Shown piece by piece: positions 1-10,309 of a stretch of DNA of 56,853 bases. The notes under the pieces are model-generated. The model was not told where the DNA came from and searched no databases. It saw only the letters and a program-made list of their open reading frames with translations. Numbering within the stretch: the stretch's first letter is position 1; every line of letters begins with the position of its first letter. Both the position numbers and the translations under genes were made by a program. Origin of the DNA: Lichtheimia corymbifera B2541 (lineage: Eukaryota; Mucoromycota; Mucoromycetes; Mucorales; Lichtheimiaceae); NCBI GenBank assembly GCA_000697475.1, contig JNEU01000831.1, positions 1-56,853 of the forward strand. The letters are read 5' to 3'.

Positions 1-150
1 ATCATCACAAAGAACATCATCACAAAGAACATCATCACAAAGAACATCATCACAAAGAACATCATCACAAAGAACATCATCACAAAGAACATCATCACAA
101 AGAACATCATCACAAAGAACATCATCACAAAGAACATCATCACAAAGAAC
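1..150. repeat. 15-bp tandem array, 10 copies
   Basis: Ten perfect copies of ATCATCACAAAGAAC run from the window edge to base 150, followed by a partial unit. The unit length is a multiple of three, so the array is open in more than one frame. The array is cut by the window edge, so its true length is unknown. Confidence 0.97.
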
Positions 151-326
151 ATCACAAAATCATATGGCAACGACAACGGTTTATGACCTTCCTGCGACAA
201 AGCAATTTCTATCATCATACAAACAAGGCACTCTCAATGGAGCGGGCTACTATATCATTATCATGTAACTATAGTATCGTTGCGAGCATCGTTGAAGGAA
301 CGTTTACTTATGATGGTTATCTATAG
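3..326 (+). CDS. Possible 3' end of an ORF with a His-Lys-Glu pentapeptide repeat
   Basis: Frame 3 is open from the window edge to a TAG at 324-326. The 15-bp array would then encode a repeated HHKEH pentapeptide, followed by about 55 non-repetitive residues. I do not recognise the tail. No start is inside the window, another frame of the array (IITKN) also stays open for about 185 bases, and there is no splice or promoter evidence. It may simply be a minisatellite with a chance open frame. Confidence 0.15.
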   Translation, partial: HHKEHHHKEHHHKEHHHKEHHHKEHHHKEHHHKEHHHKEHHHKEHHHKEHHKIIWQRQRFMTFLRQSNFYHHTNKALSMERATISLSCNYSIVASIVEGTFTYDGYL

Positions 327-355
327 GCACAGCCGACAAGCTTGGTGAAGCATGC

Positions 356-455
356 GTAAGACCCCAAGTATATAAGGGCGAAAACAAGTCTGGCGAAGGA
401 GTTGGCTTCATGTAAGACCCTGGGGCGAAAAACAGTCTGGCGATGGAGTTGGACA
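356..455. repeat. Imperfect direct repeat, about 50 bp
   Basis: Two adjacent imperfect copies share GTAAGACCC, then GGGCGAAAAACAGTCTGGCGA or a close variant, then GGAGTTGG. They start near 356 and 412. No function is visible. Confidence 0.6.
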
Positions 456-1510
456 TCATTCAATGATACAGCAACAGCAGAGAGCCTGATCACGTACGTA
501 TGTCAACCAATGCATTACAATTAAAGCGATGTCTAACTTTGGTGGTTTTACTTTAGATGACACATCTCAATTATCAAACACAAAAGCAAAAGCAAAAACA
601 AGAAGAACATTGTGCAGGAAGACGAGGTGCCATATTAACAACATAACTAGTAGTAGAAATCAAATGTATCCTTTTTTAATTTAACGTGCAATAAACATAA
701 TCTACAAAGGACAAGTTGTAGTGGGCAATGCTCAGTCGGGGATCTCGTTTGAATCATGCTTGCCAGGGACTCGCTTCTCTCTTGTGGTGTCAATGAGCAA
801 ACGACGTCGTAATCCAAGTCCTTAACTAAGATCGGCTATTCACTTCATACTGCTGCAATGGCTAGTGTCGCCTTTCTATCCACGTCCAATGACACGAGTG
901 AACAATGCAACGGCTGCGTACGATGACTTGTGTGGAAGCGATTGAAGAAGACTATTGACAAGCTGCAGCGAACCAATCGTCATGGCAACGATCGCATGAG
1001 GCAATAAGGATGTACTCAACGGGCACTTTCTCCATATCAACCAACCAGCCAAGCTCTATTGTCATGTGGATCAAGTTGTTGCCAGGGAGATGTTCATCAT
1101 CCACACAGTGTGTTTCACGTGATCCCGTACCGCAGACAATTCTTTATGCATAGGAGCAGTAGCAGTAGTGGATCAATAAAGCTCATCTTGCATGCAATGA
1201 TATCTTCATCTCAAACAACCATGTGAGACACCTATCAAGACCACTCATCCGTGATTGATGGCTTGTAAACCAATTACACTGATAATACCTTCTTGATTGG
1301 ATGCTGTTTACTTCCTTTCTAAAGGCAATCATTATCCCATCTATGCAACAGCCTGTCAATGATGCGTTCAACCACCACATGCCCACGTACTATCACACCC
1401 AGCTTATCATCTTGCCTATAGTGCTCTTGACACAATTAATCAGCAGCAAACAGTTCCATCGCGTTTATTATTTTACATTAGTATAGATAAAACAGTATCT
1501 GTTTCACGAA
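456..1510. other. Intergenic stretch without a recognisable gene
   Basis: I see only short, non-conserved open frames here. No promoter, RNA gene or repeat of clear structure was recognised. Confidence 0.5.
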
Positions 1511-2500
1511 TTTTCAAGATGAAGCGTGGAGGCTTTATGAGAACGAAAATGATCAGCATACCCGAGAGCATCTGTGGGAAAGTCTCAGGGTCGAGATGGG
1601 CAATCTGAAGGTTATGGACTGTCCAACCTGCTTATCTTCTCGTCCCGTTCATCGACGGATGCTCCCATTCAAAAACATAACAATGAAGTATGCGATTTTG
1701 ATATGAATGGAGTTGATCATCAGGACTCAGAGAACCTTCTTACCAAGTTTCACGTTCGAAATGGGGAATCCCAAGGTGATTCATACTAATTGGCATTTCA
1801 ATGAATCCGGGCGGGGTGGGGGGTTTCGTCGGTCATAGTCAACCCCACATTACACCCTCCCATTCAAGATTTTCAAATGAAGCATGGGATCTTCATTAAG
1901 ACAAAGTTGATCAGCATGTCCAAGAGCATATTGTGTGAAAATTTCAAGTCTGAGAAAAGCAATCTCAAGGTTATGGAGCGTCCACACTCCATATATACCC
2001 ATGCGTTCATCATCCGACGCTCTCATTTTAATTCTCACAATGAAGCCTGCAACTTTAATATGAATGGAGTTGATCGGCATGTCGACGCCCAGCGCCCTGA
2101 CCAAGTTTGACAATGGAGATGGACAATCGCGGGGATGTGCACTATGCACCCTACTTGCGTTCCGTCCGTCCTACATCTGGACCGTCCGATTCATAAAATA
2201 TCATAATGAAGCATACGGTTTTTAAATGAATGGAGTTGATCAGCATGACTCAGCGAACCTGCTTACCAAGTTTCAAGTTCAAAGTGGGGAATCCCAAGAT
2301 GATTCATACTAAATGACTTTTTCATAAATCCGGCGCTTTCCCAATTTCCATCAGTCATAGTAAACCCCACGTTATACCCTCCCATCCAAAATCTGTAAAT
2401 GAAGTGTGGGTTATTTATTAAGACAAATTTGATCAGCATGTCTAAGAGCATCTTGTGTGAAAGTTTGAGGTGTGAGAGAGGCAATCTCATAATCATGGAT
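1511..2500 (+). repeat. Dispersed repeat family R1, block I (degenerate copies)
   Basis: Several diverged copies of one sequence recur here. Each has the core GTTGATCAGCATG, then 'accaagtttca', then a GGGGAATCCCA motif and 'gtgtgaaagttt'. Clear units start near 1555, 1707, 1909, 2069, 2236 and 2430. The same modules occur at 5815-6740 and, inverted, at 11790-12425. The short ORFs are not conserved between copies, so this is probably a non-coding repeat or the remains of a non-autonomous mobile element. Confidence 0.75.
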
Positions 2501-2519
2501 CAATTACAGTGTTCATGCA

Positions 2520-4060
2520 TTTGTATGACAGTGTCTGACAGCTCAACCTAGTTTGATTTCCAGCTCTTCCACTCCCACCTTCTTGTCTTTTCTCCCATTC
2601 CCAACTGTTGCCCATTCAAGTACAACTACCACTGGCGAACGTTTGTCCTGCTTCAACCCATCATGTCAATCCTACACTTGCCTTGATCCGATTGTCTTTG
2701 ACTGAATGGCCAGTCCATGGCGTGCACACAGCCTTTTTATCACTCTTCCACAACACACGAGTCTCTTGACACAACGCACGCTCTTGCCCATTCCTCTGAC
2801 ACAACCAATCATTATAGCAGCCGCCATTAGCAAGACCTTCACTCCATTGCCTCAAACAGCGTTCACAGCCTTGTCACTCTACTACAACACACGCGCTTGC
2901 ACACTTCTCTGCCCGCGACCAAACGTACCAGCAGTTGCTATAAGCAAGGTCTTTACTCCATTGTCTCAGGTTACTTGCAGCAACTTGTTTTGACACATAT
3001 GGATCCCAATGGATGGGATGTCATATCAACTATCAAGGACACAGCGATACAAGCAATCTTCGTCTGGTTGAGCAGCAATGAAATGACCAAGAAAGAGATG
3101 GATTAACGGCAGGATAGACAAGGAAGCATATCAGCAAGCGATCACATGCCCCGTTTCAAACAACATGTTGGATTTGCAATGGTTATGGATGGATGGATAC
3201 AATCAAGTGCAGTGAGGAGAAGTCTTGGAATGCTGCTTTGATTACTGGGTAAGTCATTATAAGGAAGGGTGGATAAGGCTGAGGATGATGATGGATTGAT
3301 GAGAGAGCTAATGTCTTCAAACCAAGGTTTTAGTGCCATGGATGAATCTTTGGAATACTCGAGTCAATGCACACAACAGATACATCTTGCAATCATGGAT
3401 GAAGGATGCTTATGACGGCAGCAATCAAGAATAGAACACCACATGGATCCCTGTCTCCATACGTGATTCACCCATATCTTAGTCAATTTGTAATACTGTT
3501 CCTTTATTCCACTTACTTGATAAACATTCACACTACCGCGATGTGCTATTCTGCGACTTTTCCATTAAATGAAAATTGGATTCAACTTATACTTAGAAGG
3601 GTATCGTGCTATCAGCCATATGTGCATGACGTTGGATCACTTGGCTGATTTCTGGATTGAAAGGAGGGGAATAGGAATTTGAAGATCGGAAATCGAGATT
3701 GGATGATCTACAACTATATGAGATGCTTTTGTTCTTTCTCACATTGTGTATTGCATTTGTTAAAGTTTCCTAATTTACATGCTGATAGATGAAAGGCAGT
3801 GGCAATTCTCGGAGCGTATGCATTTTAAAGATAAGCAATCCAATGTGGTGATGCCCAACATAGTCCTTGTTACAGAAACTTGTTCATTGTAAGTTTGATT
3901 CGTTGTAAGTTTAATTCATTGTAGGCTTAATTCATAGTGGTGTTCCAAGAGTGAGTTGTGATACAATATGGCAGGACTACATGAACATACTATACTTACT
4001 TATGACAATTTTCGGCTAACGCTATTACGCAGCAACATATAAGAATGAACCATTCCAGAT
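2520..4060 (+). repeat. Dispersed repeat family R2, copy A
   Basis: About 1.5 kb is colinear with 6740-8170 and, inverted, with 10310-11780. Shared landmarks are the 'ccattgtctca' and 'tagcaagg' modules (2820-2990), the segment ATGGATGGAT(A/G)CAATCAAGTGC near 3186, the 'gcttatgacggcagcaa' segment near 3409 and a shared 3' tail. Any reading frame in this copy is broken by indels and stops. Confidence 0.75.
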
Positions 4061-4061
4061 G

Positions 4062-4735
4062 CTGTAAGCGTGATTCTATATGATAGGTGGCCTTTGTTGA
4101 TTGTCAAGTAGCTTGAGCCTAATAGAGCCGAAGATGCAGAGGGGCGTGTTTATGTAGCACATCTGATTGGGGTGAACAGAAAGGGCGAATGCATGATGTT
4201 TAATGGATGATTCAGTAACGGTCATACATTGGCAGCTAACATGCACTTTTTTACATTCCCAGCTTTTGCCCAATCCATTTGATGGAGATGGTGGGCCTTC
4301 TCCACTTGAGCATTTCCGTGATTCAATTGTCGTGATCCGAGCTGATTTGGCTGAGTTACGCTCAAATAACGAGACATCAGTTGAGGTAGATAGTGCATGC
4401 TGCATGTATGGGCTGATATGCTCTTTGTTTGAGCGTAAATCAGCCTAATCAACACGGATCAAGAAAGTTGAATGATGGAGATGAATGTCTGGAGCAGGCG
4501 CATCATTCCCATCAAGTGGATTGGGCAAAAGCTGGGAATGAGAAAAAGTGCATGTTAGCTGCCAATGTATGCATTGGAAATGACGTTTGCGTACCTGCCA
4601 TGCATTGTCCCTGAATTACTTACTTTTAGCTCCAGTATACAAACACGTCTCTCTGCATCTTTGGTTCTATTAGGTCTAGCTACTTGACAATGAACAAACA
4701 CCACTTATCATATAGCATTATGGTTATAGCATATG
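4062..4735. repeat. Foldback (palindromic) element FB1
   Basis: A long imperfect palindrome is centred near 4397. Left-arm landmarks GGCAGCTAACATGCACTTTT and CCCAGCTTTTGCCCAATCCA (4230-4280) have their reverse complements at 4510-4570. The outer pair GATTGTCAAGTAGCT and AGCTACTTGACAATG lies near 4107 and 4679. Its right arm is also the left arm of FB2. Confidence 0.8.
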
Positions 4736-5136
4736 TAAAAACATAAAGGTGCCTGTATATCTAAACTTTACAATGAAACGTGGGGTCTTCAATCGAACAA
4801 AGTTGCTCGGCTGGGTCGAGCGCACCTTGGGTGCAAGTTTCACGATCAAGCTCGGCGATCCTAGATTTCGCAATGTCACCACCAGCCTCGTCGAAAAAAA
4901 ATTCTCGAGGTCGACCCGATCAACTTTGGCTGGTGGTGACATTGGGTGAATCTGAGAATGACCACTACGATCGTGAAATTTCTACACAAGGTGCGCTTCA
5001 CCCCGCCGCGCAACTTTGTTCGATTGAAGACCCCACGTTTCATTGTAAAGTTTAGAGATACAGGCACCTTTATGTTTTTACATATGCTATAACCATAATG
5101 TTATATGATAAGTGGTGTTTGTTCATTGTCAAGTAG
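4680..5136 (+). repeat. Foldback element FB2, about 457 bp
   Basis: It runs from CTACTTGACAATGAACAAAC to the reverse complement GTTTGTTCATTGTCAAGTAG, centred near 4905. The arms carry GAAACGTGGGGTCTTCAATC and its complement, around an AT-rich core near 4895-4925. The inner arms differ: the left has 'gatcctagatttcgc', the right has 'gaatctgagaatgaccactacgatcg'. That asymmetry allows the element to be oriented, and 12566-13022 is the same element reversed. No transposase is encoded. Confidence 0.85.
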
Positions 5137-5770
5137 GCAGACCCCGATGGAGCCGAAGATGCAGACGGACTTCTTTGTGCAACACAGCTCATTTGCATGA
5201 TACTTCCCAATGAACAAACGCCACTCTTCATATAGCATTACGCATAAAGCATAGTAAAAACATAAAGATAGCTGTATCTCTAAACCTTACAATGAAATGT
5301 GGAGTCGATCATAGAACAAAGTTGCTCGTCAGGGTCAAGCGCACCTTGGGTGCAAGTTTCATGATCAGGCTCGGCGATCCTAGATTTCGCAATGTCACCT
5401 CCAGCCAAAGTAGATCTGAGGTCGACCTCTTGAATTTTTTTCGACTTTGGCTGGAGGTGACATTGCGAAATCTTGGATTGGCAAGCCTGATCGTAAAACT
5501 TGCACCCAAGGTGCGCTTGACCTCGACGAGCAACTTTGTTCTATGAACGACCCCACGTTCCATTGTAAGATTTAGAGATACAGGCACCTTTATGTTTTAC
5601 ATATGCTGTAAGCGTGATGCTATATGACAAGTGGTCATTGTTCATTGGGAAGTATCATGCAAATGAGCTGTGTTGCACAAAGAAGTCCGTCTGCATCTTC
5701 GGCTCCATCGGGGTCTACCTACTTGACAATGAACAAACACCACTTGCCATATAATATCATGCTTACAGCA
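5087..5770. repeat. Foldback element FB3
   Basis: The palindrome is centred near 5428. Both arms carry CCCCGATGGAGCCGAAGATG (or its complement), CTCATTTGCATGATACTTCC, and a 'tcggcgatcctagatttcgc'-like inner segment. The core contains the CCAAAGTAGATC / GACTTTGG pair around a T-run. The left end overlaps the right arm of FB2, so FB1-FB2-FB3 form a chain of overlapping palindromes. ORFs read through it are mirror images and not genes. Confidence 0.85.
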
Positions 5771-5814
5771 TATATAATACATAAAGGTGTCTGTATCTCC
5801 AAACCTCCATAATG

Positions 5815-6740
5815 ATGTGTAGAGGCGTTATGTGAACGATGTTGATCAGCATGCCCGAGAGCACCTCCTGACCAAGTTTCGACGTCCCCACCAGCAATAT
5901 CGGCGCGCACGGCCGTACACCCTATTTATGTTACCATCCCTTCGTCGTCGCTCCCACATTCAAGGTTTTCATAATGAACTCTGGGGACTTTATGGGAACG
6001 AAATTGCTCGGCGTGGTCGAAAGGATGTTGTGTGAAAGTTTCAGGTTCTAGGTGGGCAATCTCGGGGAGCAGGAGCGTCTACCCTACTTTTCTCTATATT
6101 TGGGCTGGCCCGCATTCAAAATGTTCATAATGAACCGTGCGGTTTTTAAATGAATGAAGTTGATCAGCATGCCCGAGAGCACCTCCTGACCAAGTTTCGA
6201 CGTCCCCACCAGCAATATCGGCGCGCACGGCCGTACACCCTATTTATGTTACCATCCCTTCGTCGTCTCTCCACATTCAAGGTTTTCATAATGAACTCTG
6301 GGGACTTTATGGGAACGAAATTGCTCGGCGTGGTCGAAAGGATGTTGTGTGAAAGTTTCAGGTTCTAGGTGGGCAATCTCGGGGAGCAGGAGCGTCTACC
6401 CTACTTTTCTCTATATTTGGGCTGGCCCGCATTCAAAATGTTCATAATGAACCGTGCGGTTTTTAAATGAATGAAGTTGATCAGCATGTGCGAGAGTACC
6501 TTCTGACCAAGTTTCAAGTGTGATATGGGGAATCCCATGAAACTACATAGTAAATGACTTTTTCAAAAATCCGGCGCTTTCCCAATTTCCATCCGCCATA
6601 GTCAATCCCCCATTATGCTCTCCCATTCGAAATTTTCAAATGAAGCGTGGGTTCGTTATCAAGACAAAGTTGATCAGCATGTCCTAGAGTACCTTGTGTG
6701 GAAGTTTCAGGTTCGAGAGAGGCAATCGAGGTCATGGAGT
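5815..6740 (+). repeat. Repeat family R1, block II, with a recent 318-bp tandem duplication
   Basis: Two nearly identical units lie at 5841-6158 and 6159-6475 (318 and 317 bp). The one obvious difference is a small indel and substitution at CGTCGCTCCCAC versus CGTCTCTCCAC. A third, diverged R1 unit follows from 6476 and matches the unit near 2243. The near-identity marks a recent local duplication inside an otherwise decayed repeat. Confidence 0.9.
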
Positions 6741-8170
6741 AATTTATAGTGCGCATGGCAGTGTCTGACCTATTTAATTTCCACTTCTTCCACTCTCGGC
6801 TTCTTGCCTCTTCCTCCTCCCATTCTCAACTGTTGTCCCCATTCAAGTACAACTACAACCACGGAACGATTACCTTGCTTCCAATCCACCATGTCAATGC
6901 TACGAATATCTTGATCCGATTGTCTTGAGCTGAATGGCAAGCTCATGGCGTGTGCACCCCACTTCAACACACGTCTTTCTTGAAAGCACACAATGTCTTG
7001 CACACTCCAATGCCACAATCAAACGAAACAGCATTCATTTCAGCAGTTACTATTAGCAATGACTTTATTGTCTCAAGCAGCGTTCACAATCTTGTCACTC
7101 TATTACTACAACACGCTCCTCTGCCACAACCATCCCATAACAGCAGCTGCCATTAGCAAGGTCTCCATTGTCTCAAGTTACTTGCGGCCTCTTCACGTGG
7201 ACAGCTGATAGCCGTTGTATAAAGGCAGTTTTATTTACGTGTGGCAACTTGCAATGATGTATACGACTTCTAATGGATGGTCCCATATCAGCTATCAAAT
7301 ATCCCGCAATACAAGCACTCTTCGCCTTGTTGAGCTGCACTGAAAATGACCAAGAAAAAGAGAGACCAACACTCGGATGGAAAAGGAAGCATATCAGCAG
7401 TGATCACAGAGGCTCTTTCGTATTGGACTCGCAACAGTTGTTGATGAATGGATGGATGCAATCAAGTGCACTAATGTGGAATCCTGGAATGTTGCTTTGG
7501 CTACTTGGGTCGTCGTCAGCAGTAACGAACACGTGGATACGGCTGAGGATGATGATGGATTGGATGAATCGGATGGCATGGAAACGAGGGCTTATATCTT
7601 TGACAAGAGAGGATTTACCACCATGGATGATATTGCAACATTCAAGTCAATGCATGCAACAGCTACTTTTACAAATTTGGATGAAAATGCTATGACGGCA
7701 GCAACCAAGAATACAATGACACAACGACACCTGCTGATTCTTTGTGATCCACTGGTTGGCATCTGGAAGGAAAGGAAGGATAGAAATTTGAAGGCCGGAA
7801 GAGAAGATTGGATTATACCCACATCATTGTATCGAGACACTCTTGTTCCTTCTGTCATATTACATTCATTAAAGCTTCATTGTTCATATGCTGATTAGAC
7901 GATGGATAGTGCCAATAACTGATTGTATACATGTCTAAATAGACGCTTGTATTTTCAATGTTAATAAACCCATAGTAATGATACCCAACAACCCTGCTTG
8001 TTACGGAAGCTTGATCCATTGTAAGCTTAAATCATTACGGCTAAGAAAGATGATGAGCTCTGTGGCACAAGTACATACATCATGATGCTTACCTATGATA
8101 ACGGCCTTATCAACATCATCCACCTTGTATGTATAGCCTTATATAAGAACGAACCCTAGAGGCAAACAAT
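6740..8170 (+). repeat. Dispersed repeat family R2, copy B (least damaged)
   Basis: Colinear with copies A (2520-4060) and C (inverted, 10310-11780). It carries the longest open frame of the family, 7452-7898. Its tail includes 'cattacggctaagaaagatg' and 'tatataagaacgaacc', also seen at the ends of the other copies. Confidence 0.75.
7452..7898 (+). CDS. Unrecognised ORF inside repeat family R2 (148 aa)
   Basis: I do not recognise this protein. It begins MDAIKC, contains SWNVALATW and an acidic run (TAEDDDGLDE), and has no membrane segment or known catalytic motif. The frame extends upstream from the ATG for about 15 more codons as ...VVDEW before the alignment with other copies is lost. Copy C encodes a related start (MDAIKC, SWNVALVAW, NEHM, TAEDD) before frameshifting, and copy A shows the same DNA with frameshifts. 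Conservation of the frame in B and part of C suggests a formerly coding, multicopy gene. No intron or promoter is clear. This may be the last intact exon of a decayed gene. Confidence 0.35.
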   Translation: MDAIKCTNVESWNVALATWVVVSSNEHVDTAEDDDGLDESDGMETRAYIFDKRGFTTMDDIATFKSMHATATFTNLDENAMTAATKNTMTQRHLLILCDPLVGIWKERKDRNLKAGREDWIIPTSLYRDTLVPSVILHSLKLHCSYAD

Positions 8171-8324
8171 ACCATTACCGCTCATAGTCTTGGATGCACT
8201 GATCATTTATGTTTGTTAACCACACCATCATAGCCAGACCTTACTAATTAGGGATCGTCTATCACGCACTCTCCACCAATAAGAACCCTTCAAACCTTGC
8301 CCCTATTAGTTTCATACAGCATGC

Positions 8325-8600
8325 GTGCATAAAGAAATCATAAAGGCAGTCATATCTCAAAACTTTACGATCAAACGTGGGCTCTTTCATACAACAAAGT
8401 TGCTTGTCGGAGCCGATCGTGAAACTTGCACACAAGGTGCGCTTGACCCAGCCGAGCAACTTTGCTCTATGAAAGACCCCACGTTTCATTGTAAGATTTA
8501 GAGATACAGACATCTTTATGTTTTACATATGCTGTAAACGTGGTGTTATATGAAAGGCGGTCTTTGTTCATTGTCAATCGCCTCACTCATATTAGAGCTA
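8325..8600. repeat. Foldback element FB4 (short, same family)
   Basis: The palindrome is centred near 8420. Left landmarks are 'aaactttacgatcaaacgtggg' and 'acaacaaagttgct'; right landmarks are AGCAACTTTG and CCCCACGTTTCATTGTAAGA. It lacks the central core of FB2, FB3 and FB5. The right flank ATTGTCAATCGCCTCACT is shared with the end of FB5 near 13015. Confidence 0.75.
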
Positions 8601-8777
8601 AAGGTGCAGAGAGGCGTGTTTCGGTACCTGAGTTAAAAAGTCTGGACTTCAGGGACAATGTTATTGGTGGAGAAATGCATGATGGTGTTGTGGTTAGCTT
8701 AGAGATGCTTAGTACGTATGCTTATTTGTATACAGATACCCACTCCCACACGCATATATAAACGTCCCCACATTGCG

Positions 8778-9580
8778 TGAGAAATCTTTTCTCCGATTGG
8801 GGAGAAAGACAAGACTGACCGGATATTATGAAAGGAGCGTTACTCAGCATGTTACCAGGCGGAGTCACAGAAACGTGCGTAAAAGAGCGTTACCTGGTAA
8901 CAACCCAAAAGCAGCATGTTACCAGGCGGCGAGCGAAAAGAGCGTTACCTGGTAACAACCCAAAGCAGCATGTTACCAGGCGGAGTCACAGCAGCGTAAA
9001 AGAGCGTTACTCGGTAACAACCCGAAAGCTGCTGAGTGGTGCTTGTTTACTGTATAATACACACGACCTGTGTTTGGACCATACGCAAACAAATATAAGC
9101 CTTTTTAATGACCATAACTAGCATCATGCAGAAGAATGAAGGGCATTTACAAACATCTACTACTACAACAACAACCACTATGTGTGGAAAATGTCCCCTT
9201 CGTATTGATAAGAATGGGTTCCCTCGATCAATTCAGCTATACGCTGTACAAATGCATTTGAATGCATGACTGTACTGAAAGCGAGCAGTGGATATTGACT
9301 ATTGGCTGTATGCAATACTTCGATACTTCAAAAGCGACGGCTTTATTGTGTGTGTGTGTGTGTGTGTGTGTATTATACAGTAAACAAGCACCACTCAGCA
9401 GCTTTCGGGTTGTTACCGAGTAACGCTCTTTTACGCTGCTGTGACTCCGCCTGGTAACATGCTGCTTTGGGTTGTTACCAGGTAACGCTCTTTTCGCTCG
9501 CCGCCTGGTAACATGCTGAGTAACGCTCCTTTCGTAATATCCGGTCAATCTTGTCTTTCTCCCCAATCGGATTTCACTCG
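8778..9580. repeat. Modular foldback element with GTTACC-NGGTAAC units
   Basis: The left arm (about 8787-9063) and right arm (about 9352-9574) are near-perfect reverse complements around a roughly 290-bp unique centre. Each arm is built from tandem units of 54-67 bp, each containing GTTACCAGGCGG followed by the 13-bp palindrome GTTACCTGGTAAC (8889, 8944; a GTTACTCGGTAAC variant at 9006). The left arm has three units and the right arm two. A TG microsatellite (about 9347-9371) sits at the inner edge of the right arm. No transposase was found. ORFs across the arms are mirror images of each other. Confidence 0.9.
9347..9371. repeat. (TG)n microsatellite
   Basis: About twelve TG dinucleotides lie between the centre and the right arm of the modular foldback. 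Confidence 0.95.
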
Positions 9581-9702
9581 ACTCGACAATGGCTCTCTCA
9601 ACTGCTTCCTCCACACGAATTGTATTCACGCAATGGCTAATCTATTGGCACGACAATTCCTCAACCCCCAACCAACGACGCGTTTCTTGACCAAGTTGCT
9701 CT

Positions 9703-9945
9703 GTTACCCATGATGTGTGTTAAATAGAATGATAAAACGACCTTGGGCGTGTACTTGTAGCAAAAAAAAGAAATGAGCACGCACTCGATCATGGTATCAG
9801 TGAGGAAACACAGCCATGATACCTCGTTGATACCTCGATGATACCTACGTTACACAGCACCCAATAGGCTTGCTTACCTGAATACCTCGTTGTTACCCAT
9901 GATGTGTGTTTGAGTACAACGATAAAACGATCATGGCGTGTACGG
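9703..9945. repeat. Pair of about 52-bp direct repeats
   Basis: GTTACCCATGATGTGTGTT followed by 'gataaaacga...gcgtgtac' occurs at 9703 and again at 9892, 189 bp apart. Between them are several 'gataccTCGTtgatacc' repeats. The GTTACC start recalls the unit of the adjacent foldback, but I cannot show that they are related. Confidence 0.7.
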
Positions 9946-10309
9946 CGTATTACGACACAGCGGTTATTATATTCCAGCGTGAGATCCACATATCACGTAT
10001 GTATATCAAGGACGGCGCCAATGCCAATGGATACAAGACACTCATGTTCATGGTGTATATCTTAGTGTAGTTATCTTCTTTACTGCTTTTGTACCGCGAA
10101 CACATCTACATCCATATACCCCCTGACATTGTCTTTTCCTTTGGTATGTTCTTTTCTTATTGCACACCGCGTATTTGTGCCAGCTTATATATGTATGCTT
10201 ATATCCCCTTGTATTGTACTTGTGTGTAGAAGCACTCTAAGGTCAAAGACCCATCGACAATAATGGTTGCTCCCCTATAGAAAGGTCCGGCTATGATAGT
10301 CCGCATAGA
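9946..10309. other. Intergenic stretch without a recognisable gene
   Basis: No sustained open frame, repeat or regulatory motif was recognised. Confidence 0.5.

Noticed and set aside
4724..5587. Several 60-90 codon frames on both strands with NRTKL...SFTIKLGDP-like peptides
   Set aside because: They repeat on opposite strands because FB2 and FB3 are palindromes; not genes.
8851..9018. GTTACC units as a CRISPR-like array
   Set aside because: Only three units, unequal spacers that are themselves conserved, palindromic arrangement with a second arm, and a eukaryotic context.
9237..9629. 130-codon minus-strand frame across the right arm of the foldback
   Set aside because: It is the mirror image of plus-strand frames in the left arm (shared RLTGYYERS and GNNPK), includes the TG microsatellite, and has no homology; a consequence of the palindrome.
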